From: Streptococcus infantis
GTDB lineage: Bacteria; Bacillota; Bacilli; Lactobacillales; Streptococcaceae
DNA: 64,000 nucleotides
NCBI RefSeq assembly: GCF_018499575.1
Contig: NZ_JAHDAP010000001.1
Location: forward strand, 434,001-498,000
Reading direction: 5' to 3'
Under the pieces are notes generated by a model, which had not been told where the DNA came from, made no database searches, and saw nothing but the letters and a program-made list of their open reading frames with translations. Every line of letters begins with the position of its first letter. The stretch's first letter is position 1. A program made the translations under genes and the position numbers. Shown here piece by piece: positions 35,441 through 46,836 of the stretch.

Positions 35441-37729
35441 ATGAACCCTTTATTAAACGGTATGAATGACAAACAAGCTGAAGCGGTCCAAACGACAGAA
35501 GGCCCACTGTTGATTATGGCAGGGGCCGGTTCTGGAAAAACACGAGTTTTGACTCACCGTATTGCCTACTTAATTGACGAAAAGATGGTTAATCCCTGGA
35601 ATATTTTAGCCATTACCTTTACCAATAAGGCTGCGCGTGAGATGAAAGAGCGTGCTTACGGACTTAATCCAGCTACTCAGGACTGTTTGATTGCGACTTT
35701 TCACTCTATGTGTGTGCGCATCTTACGTCGTGATGCAGACCATATCGGCTACAATCGTAATTTTACAATCATAGATCCAGGTGAGCAGCGAACACTGATG
35801 AAACGTATTCTCAAGCAGTTAAACTTGGATCCAAAAAAATGGAATGAACGGACTATTTTGGGGACCATTTCCAATGCTAAAAATGACCTGATTGATGATG
35901 TGGCTTTTGCTGCCCAAGCAGGAGATTTGTATGCAGATATTGTCGCTAAATGTTATACGGCCTATCAAAAGGAACTTCGTCAGTCAGAGTCGGTGGACTT
36001 TGATGATTTGATTATGTTGACCTTGCGTCTGTTTGATCAAAATCCTGATGTCTTGACTTACTATCAGCAAAAGTTCCAATATATCCATGTCGATGAGTAC
36101 CAAGATACCAACCATGCCCAGTACCAACTAGTTAAACTGTTGGCTTCTCGCTTTAAAAATATCTGTGTTGTTGGGGATGCGGACCAGTCTATCTACGGTT
36201 GGCGTGGTGCTGATATGCAGAATATCTTGGATTTTGAGAAAGACTATCCCAAAGCCAAGGTTGTTTTATTGGAGGAAAACTATCGCTCAACCAAAACCAT
36301 TCTCCAAGCAGCTAATGACGTTATTAAAAACAATAAAAATCGCCGTCCTAAGAACCTATGGACTCAAAATGCGGATGGGGAACAAATTGTCTACTATCGT
36401 GCCAATGACGAACAAGATGAGGCTGTTTTTGTAGCCAAAACCATCGATGAACTTGGCCGTAGCCACAACTTCCTCCATAAAGACTTTGCAGTTCTTTATC
36501 GTACCAATGCCCAGTCACGTACCATTGAAGAAGCTCTGCTCAAGTCCAATATTCCTTATACCATGGTTGGTGGAACAAAATTCTACAGCCGTAAGGAAAT
36601 TCGTGATATCATTGCTTATCTTAACCTCATTGCCAATTTGAGCGACAATATCAGTTTTGAACGCATTATCAATGAACCAAAATGTGGTATTGGTCCAGGA
36701 ACTGTTGAGAAGATTCGTGACTTTGCGAATATGCAAGAGATGTCTATGCTGGATGCTTCTGCAAATATCATGTTATCAGGTATCAAAGGTAAGGTAGCCC
36801 AGTCTATTTGGGATTTTGCAAATATGATTCTTGATTTACGGGAGCAACTGGACCAATTAACCATCACCGAACTGGTTGAAGCAGTATTAGAAAAAACGGG
36901 ATACGTAGATATTCTGAATGCCCAAGCTACCTTGGAGAGCAAGGCTCGGATTGAAAATATCGAGGAATTCTTATCTGTTACCAAAAACTTTGATGATAAT
37001 CCTGAAAGTCAAGAGGAAGAAACTGGCTTGGATAAACTCAGTCGTTTCTTGAATGACTTGGCTTTGATTGCAGATACTGACTCAGGCAGTCAAGAAACAT
37101 CAGAAGTAACCTTGATGACCTTACATGCTGCCAAAGGGCTCGAGTTCCCAGTTGTCTTTATCATTGGTATGGAGGAAAATGTCTTTCCACTTAGTCGTTC
37201 ATCCGAAGACCCAGATGAACTGGAAGAAGAACGTCGTTTGGCCTATGTAGGAATCACGCGCGCCGAGAAAATTCTCTATCTGACAAATGCCAACTCTCGC
37301 CTGCTTTTCGGGCGCACGAGTTACAATCGTCCGACCCGTTTTATCAATGAAATCAGTTCGGACTTGCTTGACTATCAAGGTCTAGCTCGTCCTAGTAATA
37401 CAAGCTTTAAAGCTTCTTACAGCAGTGGTGGGACTACATTTGGTAAAGGAATGAGCTTAGCTCAAGCACTACAAGAACGAAAACGCAATGCTGCGCCTAC
37501 GTCTATCCAGTCAAGTGGTCTACCATTTGGACAGTTTGCAGCTGGTTCTAAATCTGCTTCTAGCGAGACAAGCTGGTCTATTGGGGATATTGCCCTTCAT
37601 AAAAAATGGGGTGAAGGTACGGTTCTTGAAGTATCAGGTAGTGGATCAACTCAGGAATTGAAAATTAACTTCCCAGAAGTCGGTCTCAAAAAATTGCTAG
37701 CCAGTGTAGCACCGATTGAGAAAAAGTAA
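35441..37729 (+). CDS. pcrA: ATP-dependent DNA helicase PcrA
   Basis: 762 aa from ATG 35441, preceded by AAGGAAG. A TTG seven codons upstream is in frame but has no ribosome binding site. It is an SF1A 3'-5' helicase for rolling-circle replication, repair and removal of recombinase. Walker A is AGAGSGKT at 27-34, Walker B is [12 protein letters not shown], motif III is DQSIYGWRGAD, and the C-terminal motifs VTLMTLHAAKGLEFPVVF and RRLAYVGITRAE follow. The end has the PcrA C-terminal Tudor-like region (DIALHKKWGEGTVLEV). Confidence 0.96.
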   Translation: MNPLLNGMNDKQAEAVQTTEGPLLIMAGAGSGKTRVLTHRIAYLIDEKMVNPWNILAITFTNKAAREMKERAYGLNPATQDCLIATFHSMCVRILRRDADHIGYNRNFTIIDPGEQRTLMKRILKQLNLDPKKWNERTILGTISNAKNDLIDDVAFAAQAGDLYADIVAKCYTAYQKELRQSESVDFDDLIMLTLRLFDQNPDVLTYYQQKFQYIHVDEYQDTNHAQYQLVKLLASRFKNICVVGDADQSIYGWRGADMQNILDFEKDYPKAKVVLLEENYRSTKTILQAANDVIKNNKNRRPKNLWTQNADGEQIVYYRANDEQDEAVFVAKTIDELGRSHNFLHKDFAVLYRTNAQSRTIEEALLKSNIPYTMVGGTKFYSRKEIRDIIAYLNLIANLSDNISFERIINEPKCGIGPGTVEKIRDFANMQEMSMLDASANIMLSGIKGKVAQSIWDFANMILDLREQLDQLTITELVEAVLEKTGYVDILNAQATLESKARIENIEEFLSVTKNFDDNPESQEEETGLDKLSRFLNDLALIADTDSGSQETSEVTLMTLHAAKGLEFPVVFIIGMEENVFPLSRSSEDPDELEEERRLAYVGITRAEKILYLTNANSRLLFGRTSYNRPTRFINEISSDLLDYQGLARPSNTSFKASYSSGGTTFGKGMSLAQALQERKRNAAPTSIQSSGLPFGQFAAGSKSASSETSWSIGDIALHKKWGEGTVLEVSGSGSTQELKINFPEVGLKKLLASVAPIEKK

Positions 37730-37749
37730 GTTTTCAAAATGATTAAGAT

Positions 37750-37777
37750 TCCCTCTTGTAATCGCAAGGGGGATTTT
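37750..37777 (+). terminator. Probable pcrA terminator
   Basis: TCCCTCTTG (37750-37758) pairs with CAAGGGGGA (37765-37773), with one G-U pair, followed by only TTTT. Confidence 0.6.
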
Positions 37778-37893
37778 GCGAATACACTTATCACAATCTT
37801 GTGATAGTTTACATTTTCTTAACAAAAGAATTTTTTTCATACACGATCTTTTAAAATAGTGTATAATGGAGACTGTTTTTGAAAGGAGTAAAA

Positions 37894-38154
37894 ATGTCTG
37901 AAAAACAAATGAAAACATTGGGTTGGATCGCAACCTTTATGTCTGTAATGATGTATGTATCCTATATTCCTCAAATTATGAATAACCTTGCTGGTCAAAA
38001 AGGGAATTTTATCCAACCGGCAGTAGCTGCTATTAACTGCAGTCTTTGGGTATACTACGGTCTCTTTAAAAAAGAACGTGATATTCCTTTGGCAGCGGCT
38101 AATGCACCAGGGATTGTTTTTGGGATTATCACCGCTTTGACAGCCTTGTTCTAA
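37894..38154 (+). CDS. SemiSWEET-family sugar transporter
   Basis: 86 aa from ATG 37894, which follows GAAAGGAGTAAAA. It is a three-helix PQ-loop protein: hydrophobic segments at about residues 7-27, 38-56 and 63-86, with the PQ motif in YVSYIPQIM and Asn/Trp residues (AINCSLWVYYG) in the pocket region. SemiSWEETs work as dimers to move sugars by facilitated diffusion. The substrate is unknown. A TATAAT (37862-37867) lies upstream and a terminator shared with the next gene follows. Confidence 0.87.
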   Translation: MSEKQMKTLGWIATFMSVMMYVSYIPQIMNNLAGQKGNFIQPAVAAINCSLWVYYGLFKKERDIPLAAANAPGIVFGIITALTALF

Positions 38155-38160
38155 AAATAA

Positions 38161-38195
38161 AAAGCAATTAGCAGAATGTTCTGCTAGTTGCTTTT
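38161..38195. terminator. Bidirectional terminator between SemiSWEET and HAD genes
   Basis: A stem of about 16 bp (38161-38176 with 38179-38194, one G-U pair), TG loop, A-run and T-run on both sides. Confidence 0.92.
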
Positions 38196-38201
38196 ATTTA
38201 T

Positions 38202-39011
38202 TTACAAAATATATTTCTCAATAGCGCGTGCAACACCATCTTCTTCATTGCTAGCAGTTACGGCATCAGCGAGAGATTTGACGTAGTCACTGGCATTTCC
38301 CATGGCCACTCCTAATCCAGCAAATTGTAACATCTCAATATCGTTATTGGCATCACCCATAGCCATGATTTCAGAAGGTTGGATATCCAAAATCTCAGCT
38401 AAACGAGAAAGGGCAGAAGCTTTGGTTGTGCCAAGTGGCATTGCTTCGTAGATGACTGGTTGAGAACGAACACCGCTAAATCTCTGACAAAGTTCAGCAG
38501 CAAAACGTTGTTCAAAGTCATCTGTTTGCTCTTTTGTACCTAAGAACATGCCCTGGAACATACGATATTTACCACTAGTTGCTTCCTCTAGTGTGATTTC
38601 AGTCAGGTCAGCAAAAACAAGCGTAGCATCGTATTGAACGATAGGATTTGGCTTTCCACCGAGAACGAAGTAGTGTTCCTCATCAAAGAGAGTTAATTGA
38701 ACATCGCTCTTTTCAGCAAGGTCATTCAGGTATTCAATATCTGACTTGCTAAGTTCGCGCCAGTCAACAAGGCTCCAGTCACTGGTTTGATGGGTAGAAC
38801 AACCGTTGTTGACGATGACGTATTCGTTTTCTAAATCAAGACCAAGCTTCTTATAGTAGGGTAGGACTCCAAAGAGAGGACGGCCAGTACAAAGAACCAG
38901 TTTGACACCTTTTTCGATAGCCTTATGAATGGCATCAATATGAGCCTGAGGAATTTCCTTGGCTTCGTTAAGTAGAGTACCGTCCATATCAAGAGCAAGT
39001 AGTTTAATCAT
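38202..39011 (-). CDS. Cof-type HAD-IIB phosphatase
   Basis: 269 aa. HAD motif I is ALDMDGTLL (Asp8, Asp10). Motif II is in VLCTGRP, motif III contains the Lys of TTKASALSRLAE, and motif IV is MAMGDANNDIEML. The C2-type cap domain between motifs II and III marks the Cof/YidA group, which dephosphorylates sugar phosphates and related small molecules. The substrate cannot be read from the sequence. It is monocistronic on the minus strand, convergent with the SemiSWEET gene and divergent from rexB. Confidence 0.9.
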   Translation of the reverse strand: MIKLLALDMDGTLLNEAKEIPQAHIDAIHKAIEKGVKLVLCTGRPLFGVLPYYKKLGLDLENEYVIVNNGCSTHQTSDWSLVDWRELSKSDIEYLNDLAEKSDVQLTLFDEEHYFVLGGKPNPIVQYDATLVFADLTEITLEEATSGKYRMFQGMFLGTKEQTDDFEQRFAAELCQRFSGVRSQPVIYEAMPLGTTKASALSRLAEILDIQPSEIMAMGDANNDIEMLQFAGLGVAMGNASDYVKSLADAVTASNEEDGVARAIEKYIL

Positions 39012-39127
39012 AGTATTTCCCTTTCTCGTGTTTTGCCTATATTATAGCACATTTTGGCTATCAGAGACAGAATCTTCTGTTAAATCATGGTATAATAAAA
39101 GGTAATGAATAAACAAACGAGGCAGAG

Positions 39128-42100
39128 ATGAAACTACTTTATACAGATATTCGGACTTCTTTGACAGATATCCTAACCAAGGAGGCTCAAGGACTTGTCG
39201 CCCAAGGCAAACGAGTCTTTTACATTGCCCCTAACTCTCTTTCTTTTGAAAAGGAACGTGCCGTGCTGGAGTGCTTGAGTCAGCAGGCTTCTTTTGCAAT
39301 CACAGTCACGCGCTTCGCTCAAATGGCTCGTTATCTGGTCTTAAATGATATTCCTGAGAAATCTAGTCTCGATGATATCGGTCTTGGTATGGCTTTCTAT
39401 AAATGTCTGTCTGAGATTGACCCTAAGGATTTACGTGTTTACGGGGCTATTAAGCAAGATCCGCAATTCATCCAGCAACTGATTGAGATTTATCATGAAA
39501 TGACGACGGCAAAGATGAGCTTTTTGGACTTGGAGAGCCTGACTGACACTGATAAACGCTCTGATTTGCTCTTAATTTTTGAAAAGATCACAGTGTATTT
39601 AAATCAAAGTCAAGTTTCACAAGGGAGTCCATTATCGTATCTGATTGATGCTATCGAAGAGAACAAGGTAAGCAGTGATTTTAGTCAGATTGCCCTAGTC
39701 ATTGATGGTTTTACCCGTTTTTCTGCAGAAGAGGAACACCTAGTGGATTTGCTTCATCGTAAGGGTGTAGAGATTATTATTGGCGTATATGCGACTAAGA
39801 AAGCCTACACTAGCCCCTTTAGTGAAGGCAATCTCTATCAAGCCAGTGTTGAGTTTTTACGTCATTTAGCTTTTAAATATCAGACCAAGGCTGAAGATGT
39901 ATGTCAAGAACATAAAAATCTTGATTCCTTTGCTAAAGCCTCAAAATTACTGGAAAGCGCTTATGATTTTTCTGAAATCAGCATTGATGTGAATGATAAG
40001 GATAGAGAAGACTTGCAAATCTGGTCTTGTCTGACACAAAAAGAAGAGCTGGAGCTCGTTGCTCGTAGTATTCGCCAGAAATTGCACCAAGAAGCTGAAC
40101 TAAGCTACAAAAATTTTCGTATCTTACTAGGAGACGTAGAGTCTTATAAACTGTCCTTGCAGACAATTTTTAATCAATATCAGATTCCCTTCTATCTGGG
40201 AAAGAGTGAGTCTATGGCTCATCATCCTTTGACTCAATTTGTAGAATCTGTGGGACGTCTTAAACGATACTATTTCCGTCAGGAAGATTTGATTAATCTT
40301 TTACGTACTGGCTTATATACTGACCTTGCTCAAGAAGAAATCGATAGCTTTGAACAATATATTCGCTATCTAGGCATTGATGGTCTTTCTAACTTTAAAC
40401 AAGAATTTACAAAAAACTATCATGGGAAATTTGATTTAGAAAAATTAAATGGGCTGCGTGTTCGGGTCCTAAATCCACTAGAAACTTTATTATCCAGTCG
40501 TAAGAAAAAGACTGAAAATATCCTTACAAAATGGAATAACTTTTTGAAGGATGCATCTGTTACCAAGCAATTACAATCCTTATCTGAAACGATGGAAGTG
40601 GCAGAGCAAGAAAGACAAGAAGAGGTATGGAAGGCCTTTTGCCATGTAATGGAGCAATTTGCTACCGTATTTGAAGGTTCTCAGGTTGCTTTAGATGATT
40701 TCTTGGCTCTCCTTCATTCAGGGATGTCCTTATCAAATTATCGAACAATCCCAGCAACAGTAGATACTGTTCTGGTGCAAAGTTATGATTTGATTGCGCC
40801 CTTGACTTCTGATTACATCTATGCTCTTGGCTTAACTCAAGACAATTTACCTAAAATTACTCAAAATACTAGTCTTTTAAGTGATGAAGAAAGAGAAGTT
40901 TTAAACCAAGATACTGAAGATGGCTCTCAATTATTGATTGCTAGCCATGAAAATCTGAAGAAGAATCGCTATACCATGCTTTCTTTGGTAAATTCTGCCA
41001 AGAAGCAATTAGTCTTATCAGCGCCAAGTTTACTCAATGAAAACGAGAGTAAAGAGTCAGTTTATCTGAAAGAATTGCAGGATTTTGGTTTTACAAAGAT
41101 TGAAAAGAGAATCGATCGAAAAAACCTATCAAAGGATGATATTGGTTCTTATCACAGTCTGTTGTCTAGTCTTGTTGCTTATCACCAGCAAGGTGAGACG
41201 GAGACAAGTGAGCAGGACTTGACCTTTATTAAGGTTCTAGCTCGTGTTATGGGGAGAAAATTAGAAGATCAAGGTCTTGATAATCCTGTCCTACCAACAA
41301 GTCCAAAAAGTAAGACTTTGGCTGCTGAAACTTTAGAAGCCTTGTATCCTCAAGATCAAGATTTTTATCTATCGACTTCAGGATTAACGGAGTTTTATCG
41401 AAATGAATATAGCTATTACCTTCGTTATGTATTAGGATTGCAGGAGGAATTACGTCTGCGACCTGATGCTCGAAGTCACGGGAATTTCTTGCATCGTATT
41501 TTTGAACGAGCCATGAAACTTCCTGCCGATACATCTTTTGATTGTCGCTTAGAACAAGCAATCTCTGAAACCAGCCAAGAGCGCGAGTTTCAAGCTATTT
41601 ATCAGGAAAGTTTGGAAGCCCAATTAAGCAAAGAAGTCCTCTTAGATGTGGCACGAGCTACTGGACATATTCTTCGTCACAATGCTGATGTCGAAACAAT
41701 TCAAGAGGAGGCTGTTTTTGGTGGCAAGGAACAAGCTTTTGTACAGTTAGATAATGGTCGTAATATTTATGTTCGTGGGAAGGTCGATCGTATTGACCGT
41801 TTGAAAACATCAGATGCTATTGGTGTTGTAGACTACAAATCTTCTCTAACTCAATTTAATTTTCCTCTCTTTTTTAACGGTCTAAACTCACAATTGCCAA
41901 CATATTTGGCTGCTCTTAATAAAGAAGGAAATAAAGACTTCTTTGGTGCTATGTACTTAGAAATGTCTGAACCAACTCAGTCATTACAAACTGTTAAAAC
42001 TCTTTCAAAGGCAGTAACTGAAACCAATAAGAGTATGAAATACCAAGGACTATTTCTTGAAAAAGAGATAAAGAACCTTGGAGAACTATACAATAAAAAC

Positions 42101-42379
42101 AAGACCTATCAGTTGTCTGATGAGGAATTCCAGTTATTACTGGACTACAACACCCTTATCTACAAGAAAGCAGCAGAGAAGATTTTATCTGGCCAATTTG
42201 CTATTAATCCATATACTGAAAACGGTAGAAGCATTGCGCCCTATGTTCAGCAATATCAGTCTATTACAGGTTTTGAAGCTAATTATCATCTAGGTCAGGC
42301 TAGATTGTTAGATAAGGTAGCTAAGAGCAATGACAAGGAAGCATGGTTTAATAAAATCAGAGAGGAGTTGGAGCGATGA
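39128..42379 (+). CDS. rexB: ATP-dependent helicase/nuclease subunit B (RexB/AddB)
   Basis: 1083 aa. It partners with RexA in the double-strand break resection enzyme of lactic acid bacteria. The N-terminal helicase-like part lacks a Walker A motif where AddB of Bacillus has one (it reads [17 protein letters not shown]), so it is a non-ATPase helicase relic, as in other RexB proteins. The C-terminal PD-(D/E)XK nuclease has [23 protein letters not shown], with Asp and Lys in VVDYKSS. The stop overlaps the rexA start by 4 bases. GAGGCAGAG precedes the ATG. Confidence 0.94.
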   Translation: MKLLYTDIRTSLTDILTKEAQGLVAQGKRVFYIAPNSLSFEKERAVLECLSQQASFAITVTRFAQMARYLVLNDIPEKSSLDDIGLGMAFYKCLSEIDPKDLRVYGAIKQDPQFIQQLIEIYHEMTTAKMSFLDLESLTDTDKRSDLLLIFEKITVYLNQSQVSQGSPLSYLIDAIEENKVSSDFSQIALVIDGFTRFSAEEEHLVDLLHRKGVEIIIGVYATKKAYTSPFSEGNLYQASVEFLRHLAFKYQTKAEDVCQEHKNLDSFAKASKLLESAYDFSEISIDVNDKDREDLQIWSCLTQKEELELVARSIRQKLHQEAELSYKNFRILLGDVESYKLSLQTIFNQYQIPFYLGKSESMAHHPLTQFVESVGRLKRYYFRQEDLINLLRTGLYTDLAQEEIDSFEQYIRYLGIDGLSNFKQEFTKNYHGKFDLEKLNGLRVRVLNPLETLLSSRKKKTENILTKWNNFLKDASVTKQLQSLSETMEVAEQERQEEVWKAFCHVMEQFATVFEGSQVALDDFLALLHSGMSLSNYRTIPATVDTVLVQSYDLIAPLTSDYIYALGLTQDNLPKITQNTSLLSDEEREVLNQDTEDGSQLLIASHENLKKNRYTMLSLVNSAKKQLVLSAPSLLNENESKESVYLKELQDFGFTKIEKRIDRKNLSKDDIGSYHSLLSSLVAYHQQGETETSEQDLTFIKVLARVMGRKLEDQGLDNPVLPTSPKSKTLAAETLEALYPQDQDFYLSTSGLTEFYRNEYSYYLRYVLGLQEELRLRPDARSHGNFLHRIFERAMKLPADTSFDCRLEQAISETSQEREFQAIYQESLEAQLSKEVLLDVARATGHILRHNADVETIQEEAVFGGKEQAFVQLDNGRNIYVRGKVDRIDRLKTSDAIGVVDYKSSLTQFNFPLFFNGLNSQLPTYLAALNKEGNKDFFGAMYLEMSEPTQSLQTVKTLSKAVTETNKSMKYQGLFLEKEIKNLGELYNKNKTYQLSDEEFQLLLDYNTLIYKKAAEKILSGQFAINPYTENGRSIAPYVQQYQSITGFEANYHLGQARLLDKVAKSNDKEAWFNKIREELER

Positions 42380-45300
42380 AATTTTTATCTCAAGAAGAGA
42401 TTAAAGAGTTACAAATAGCAGAAGCTCAGTCTAACAAGAAACCTAAGAAAACAGCTGAACAAATTCAAGCTATTTATAGCTCTGGACAAAACATCCTTGT
42501 CTCAGCTTCAGCTGGTTCAGGAAAAACTTTTGTCATGGCTGAACGGATTCTTGACCAGTTAGGGCGTGGCGTAGAAATCCGCCAACTCTTTATCTCTACC
42601 TTTACCGTTAAGGCAGCAACCGAGTTAAAAGAACGCTTGGAAAAGAAAATCAGCCAACAAATCCAAGAAACGCAAGACCTCGAACTAAAAAAACACCTCG
42701 GCAGACAATTAGCTGATTTACCAAACGCTGCCATTGGGACCATGGACTCTTTTACCCAGAAGTTCCTGGCTAAACATGGTTATCTGATTGACCTCGCCCC
42801 AAACTTTCGGATTCTTGAGAATGAAAGTGAGCAACTCCTCTTAAAGAATGATGTGTTTCGGCAGGTTTTTGAAAAACACTACCAAGGTAAGGAACAAGAA
42901 CAGTTTAGTCAGTTGGTCAAGAACTTTGCGGGTAAAAGCAAGGATGCACGTGGATTGCGTAAACAGGTCTATATGATTTATGAGTTCTTACAATCCACTA
43001 GTAATCCTCAGGCTTGGTTACAGGAATCTTTCTTAAAAGGCTTCGAAAAGGCTGATTTTACCATTGCTAAAGAAGAACTAGCAGAGGATATTAAGGAAAA
43101 ACTCTGGGATTTGGAAAGTTTCCTCCGTTACCATTTAGAGAATGATGCCAAGGAATTTGGAAAAGCAGCCTACCTAGAATCTGTCCAACAAGTTCTTGAC
43201 GAAATTGGAGCTTTAACGTCTGAATCAACTTTTAAGCAATACCAAGAAGTTTTAGAGAGAGTTGTGGGTATTTCTAAGGATAAGGGTGGCCGTGCTCTTA
43301 CAAATGCTAGTCGTAAGGCTGAAGTCCAAGTTCTAAAAGAAGCATACAACCAAGAGAGAAAAGACAAGTTTGAAAAGCTAATTGCACTAAATGACAAAAT
43401 GACTTTATTGAAATTCCAGGAAGAGTATCATCAAGAGTCTTGGGATTTAGCAAAGATTTTTCAAGTTTTTATGAGTGATTTTGTTGATGCCTATCGAAAG
43501 CGTAAGCGTGAAGAAAATGCCTTTGAATTTGCTGATATTAGCCACTATACCATTGAGATATTGGAAAACTTCCCTCAGGTGCGACAAGAGTATCAGGAAC
43601 GCTTCCACGAAGTCATGGTCGATGAGTACCAAGATACCAACCATATCCAGGAAAGAATGTTGGAACTCCTCTCAAACGGCTACAATCGTTTTATGGTGGG
43701 CGATATTAAGCAGTCTATTTATCGTTTCAGACAAGCAGATCCACAAATCTTCAACGAAAAATTCCACAGCTTTGCTCAAGATAGCAAAGAAGGTCAATTA
43801 ATACTGCTTAAGGAAAACTTCCGTAGTAGTTCAGAAGTTTTAGATGCCACTAATGATGTCTTTATGCATCTTATGGACGAGGAAGTTGGAGAGATTTCTT
43901 ATGACGTCATGCATCAACTTGTTTTTGGAAATACTGATTTACACCCAGATCTAGAAAACAAGGCAGAAGTTCTCTTGTATGATAAGGATGAAGCTGGCGA
44001 TACTGATGACGAAGAAAATCTTACAAACAACAAACTGACTGGTGAAATGCGGATGGTCATTAAGGAGATAATGCATCTTCACAATGATAAAGGCGTTCCT
44101 TTCAATGACATTGCTCTCTTGACTGCCAGCAGAAGTCGGAATGACCAGGTTTTACTTGCTTTGTCGGAATATGGGATACCAGTTAAAACTGATGGCGCTC
44201 TAAACAATTATTTGCAATCTTTAGAAGTGCAGGTTATGTTGGATACTCTTCGTGTCATCCATAATCCTCTGCAGGACTTCGCTTTAGTAGCTCTCATGAA
44301 GTCTCCTATGTTTAATTTTGATGAGGATCAACTGGCACGTCTAGCTCTTCAAAAATCCGAGGATAAGAATCAAGAGAACTTTTATGAAAAATTAGTCAAT
44401 GCTCAAGCGAATACTAGTCCTCAAAAGGATTTGATAAAATCTGAACTCCTTAAAAAACTCAACTTTTTCATGGAAACTGTTAATTCTTGGCGTTTGTTCT
44501 CAAAAACGCATTCGCTTTATGACCTTATTTGGAAAATTTATAGCGAACGTTTCTACTATGATTATGTTGGTGCCTTGCCAAATGGTCAGGCTAGACAGGC
44601 CAACCTCTACGCTCTAGCTCTACGAGCTGACCAGTTTGAAAAGAGTAATTTTAAAGGTTTATCTCGTTTCATTGCTATGATTGATCAAGTCTTAGAGGCT
44701 AAGCATGACCTTGCTAGTGTCGCTGTAGCTCCACCTAAGGATGCTGTTGAGCTGATGAGTATTCATAAGAGTAAGGGGCTTGAGTTCCCTTATGTCTTTA
44801 TTCTCAATATTGATCAGCAATTTAACAAGCAAGATTCTATGTCTGAAGTGATCCTAAGTCGAAAAAACGGCCTTGGTCTTAAGTACGTAGCTAGAGTCGC
44901 TACAAACGCAAAAGAGAAATATCTTCCAACAACTATAAAGTTATCTATTCCAAGCTTGACTTATACTCAAAATGAGGAAGAGCTCCAATTAGCAAGCTAT
45001 TCTGAACTTATGCGTTTACTTTATGTAGCCATGACTCGTGCTGAGAAAAAGCTCTATCTAGTCGGAAAGGGATCTCGAGAAAAGTTGGAGTCTAAAGAAT
45101 ATCCTACAAATGGGAAAGGTCTTTTGACTCGTGAAACTAGACTCAACTCTCAAAATTTCCAGGACTGGATTTGGTCAATCTATCAGGCCTTTTCTAAAGA
45201 GGCCTTATGCTTTAGTGTGCGCTTTGAAGGTGAAGAACAGCTGACCAAGGAAGCTATTGGAGAGTTGGAAAATAAAAGTCAACTTCAAGATCAATCCCAA

Positions 45301-46026
45301 GCAAACAATCGACAATCTGATACAATCAAGGAAGCTTTAGAAATGCTGAAAGAAGTGGAAGTGTATAATGAAATCCACCGTGCAGCAATCAATCTTCCAA
45401 GCGTTCAGACACCAAGTCAGATTAAAAAGTTCTATGAACCGGTCATGGATATGGACGGTGTAGTGGTAGCTGGTCAAACTAAACCGAAAGAAAATAGCAT
45501 TCAGTTTGAACTTCCAGACTTCTCCAAGACAGAAAAAGTCACTGGAGCTGAGATTGGTAGTGCCACCCATGAACTCATGCAACGAATCAACCTTTCTCAG
45601 AAGCCAAGTTTAGAAACTCTAGCAGAAGCCTTAGAACAGGTGCAAGCGAGCTCAGCGGTTAAAGAAAAAGTAAATCTAGAAAAAATCTTGTCTTTCTTTG
45701 ATACAGATCTTGGCCAAGTGATTCTTGCAAATCAAGACAAACTTTATAGAGAACAACCCTTCTCTATGTTAAAAAGAGATGCTAAGAGTCAGGAAGACTT
45801 TGTTGTTCGTGGGATTTTAGATGGTTATCTAGTTTATGAGGATAAAATTGTTCTCTTTGACTACAAGACAGATCATTATGAATATCCAAGTCAACTGATT
45901 GAACGTTATAGAGGTCAATTATCTCTATATGCAGAAGCCTTGTCTCGTTCTTACCAAATAGATCAAGTTGAAAAATATTTGATCTTACTTGGCAAAGATT
46001 TGGTTGAGGTGGTCGAAGTTAACTAA
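42376..46026 (+). CDS. rexA: ATP-dependent helicase/nuclease subunit A (RexA/AddA)
   Basis: 1216 aa. It has a UvrD-like 3'-5' helicase domain with Walker A ASAGSGKT at 44-51, Walker [13 protein letters not shown], motif [16 protein letters not shown] and [18 protein letters not shown]-terminal RecB-type nuclease domain carries [21 protein letters not shown]. With RexB it processes DNA ends to 3' tails for RecA and is modulated by Chi sites. It is translationally coupled to rexB (ATGA overlap) and followed by a terminator. Confidence 0.95.
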   Translation: MKFLSQEEIKELQIAEAQSNKKPKKTAEQIQAIYSSGQNILVSASAGSGKTFVMAERILDQLGRGVEIRQLFISTFTVKAATELKERLEKKISQQIQETQDLELKKHLGRQLADLPNAAIGTMDSFTQKFLAKHGYLIDLAPNFRILENESEQLLLKNDVFRQVFEKHYQGKEQEQFSQLVKNFAGKSKDARGLRKQVYMIYEFLQSTSNPQAWLQESFLKGFEKADFTIAKEELAEDIKEKLWDLESFLRYHLENDAKEFGKAAYLESVQQVLDEIGALTSESTFKQYQEVLERVVGISKDKGGRALTNASRKAEVQVLKEAYNQERKDKFEKLIALNDKMTLLKFQEEYHQESWDLAKIFQVFMSDFVDAYRKRKREENAFEFADISHYTIEILENFPQVRQEYQERFHEVMVDEYQDTNHIQERMLELLSNGYNRFMVGDIKQSIYRFRQADPQIFNEKFHSFAQDSKEGQLILLKENFRSSSEVLDATNDVFMHLMDEEVGEISYDVMHQLVFGNTDLHPDLENKAEVLLYDKDEAGDTDDEENLTNNKLTGEMRMVIKEIMHLHNDKGVPFNDIALLTASRSRNDQVLLALSEYGIPVKTDGALNNYLQSLEVQVMLDTLRVIHNPLQDFALVALMKSPMFNFDEDQLARLALQKSEDKNQENFYEKLVNAQANTSPQKDLIKSELLKKLNFFMETVNSWRLFSKTHSLYDLIWKIYSERFYYDYVGALPNGQARQANLYALALRADQFEKSNFKGLSRFIAMIDQVLEAKHDLASVAVAPPKDAVELMSIHKSKGLEFPYVFILNIDQQFNKQDSMSEVILSRKNGLGLKYVARVATNAKEKYLPTTIKLSIPSLTYTQNEEELQLASYSELMRLLYVAMTRAEKKLYLVGKGSREKLESKEYPTNGKGLLTRETRLNSQNFQDWIWSIYQAFSKEALCFSVRFEGEEQLTKEAIGELENKSQLQDQSQANNRQSDTIKEALEMLKEVEVYNEIHRAAINLPSVQTPSQIKKFYEPVMDMDGVVVAGQTKPKENSIQFELPDFSKTEKVTGAEIGSATHELMQRINLSQKPSLETLAEALEQVQASSAVKEKVNLEKILSFFDTDLGQVILANQDKLYREQPFSMLKRDAKSQEDFVVRGILDGYLVYEDKIVLFDYKTDHYEYPSQLIERYRGQLSLYAEALSRSYQIDQVEKYLILLGKDLVEVVEVN

Positions 46027-46035
46027 TCTTGTAAT

Positions 46036-46067
46036 AACTATTGCCTTCCTTGGCAGTAGTTTTTATT
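46036..46067 (+). terminator. rexBA terminator
   Basis: AACTATTGCC (46036-46045) pairs with GGCAGTAGTT (46052-46061), with one G-U pair, followed by T-rich sequence. Confidence 0.85.
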
Positions 46068-46116
46068 TATTTTCAGTTATGGTATACTAGTTTCAGAAAA
46101 GGATGTTAAAGAATCT

Positions 46117-46614
46117 ATGTCAAAAGAAATCGATATCGAATACTACCACCAACTAGCATTACAAAAGCAAAAGGAGCATCGGAAATTTCTTGGGAATTTG
46201 AAAAAGAAAGCTCCAAAAAACCTAGATAAGATTGCGCTGGAGATTCACCAGGAAGTGTTTGAAGAAATTGATTGTACAGCTTGTGCTAACTGTTGCAAGA
46301 GCCTTGGACCAGACTTTAAAGAAGCAGATATCACACGCATTGCCAAATATTTTAAAATGAAATTACCTGCTTTCGAAGCCGAGTTTCTCCAAGTTGATGA
46401 AGACGGTGATAAGGTCTTTAAGTCAATGCCTTGTCCCTTCTTAGGTGGCGATAATCTCTGTTCCATCTATGATGTCCGTCCCAAGGCTTGTAGAGAATTT
46501 CCACATACCGACCGTAAAAAGATTTATCAAATCAATAACTTGAGTATCAAAAACACTCTAACCTGTCCTGCAGCCTATCTCTTTGTCGAGAAATTAAGAG
46601 ATAAAATAGAGTAA
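46117..46614 (+). CDS. YkgJ-family cysteine cluster protein
   Basis: 165 aa soluble protein. The cysteine cluster CTACANCC (about residues 50-57) and later cysteines in MPCPFLGGDNLCSIYDVRPKACREFP match the YkgJ/UPF0153 pattern, which is predicted to bind zinc or an iron-sulfur cluster. The biochemical role of the family is not established. It has a possible promoter in the 90-base gap after rexA (TATACT near 46083-46088). No terminator is seen after it. Confidence 0.85.
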   Translation: MSKEIDIEYYHQLALQKQKEHRKFLGNLKKKAPKNLDKIALEIHQEVFEEIDCTACANCCKSLGPDFKEADITRIAKYFKMKLPAFEAEFLQVDEDGDKVFKSMPCPFLGGDNLCSIYDVRPKACREFPHTDRKKIYQINNLSIKNTLTCPAAYLFVEKLRDKIE

Positions 46615-46836
46615 AAGAAGAAATACTGTTCCATTATAAGCGAAGGGGCTTAAGCTAGTTAATTAAAAATATTTATGACTCTGTTACTTTTAAAAAATTA
46701 TAAAAAAAACGTTTATAAAGTATATAAATTGTATAATTCCTTGCATTTTAATTAACTTTCGTTTACAATAGATTATGGTTATTTAGACAAGTGATTTTGT
46801 TTTTATAGTTGGTATTTTTAAAAGGAGTCTTTTCAA

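Noticed and set aside
39128..42379. rexB as a degenerate helicase pseudogene
   Set aside because: The frame is intact over 1083 codons, the nuclease motif is present and it is coupled to rexA; loss of Walker A is normal for RexB.
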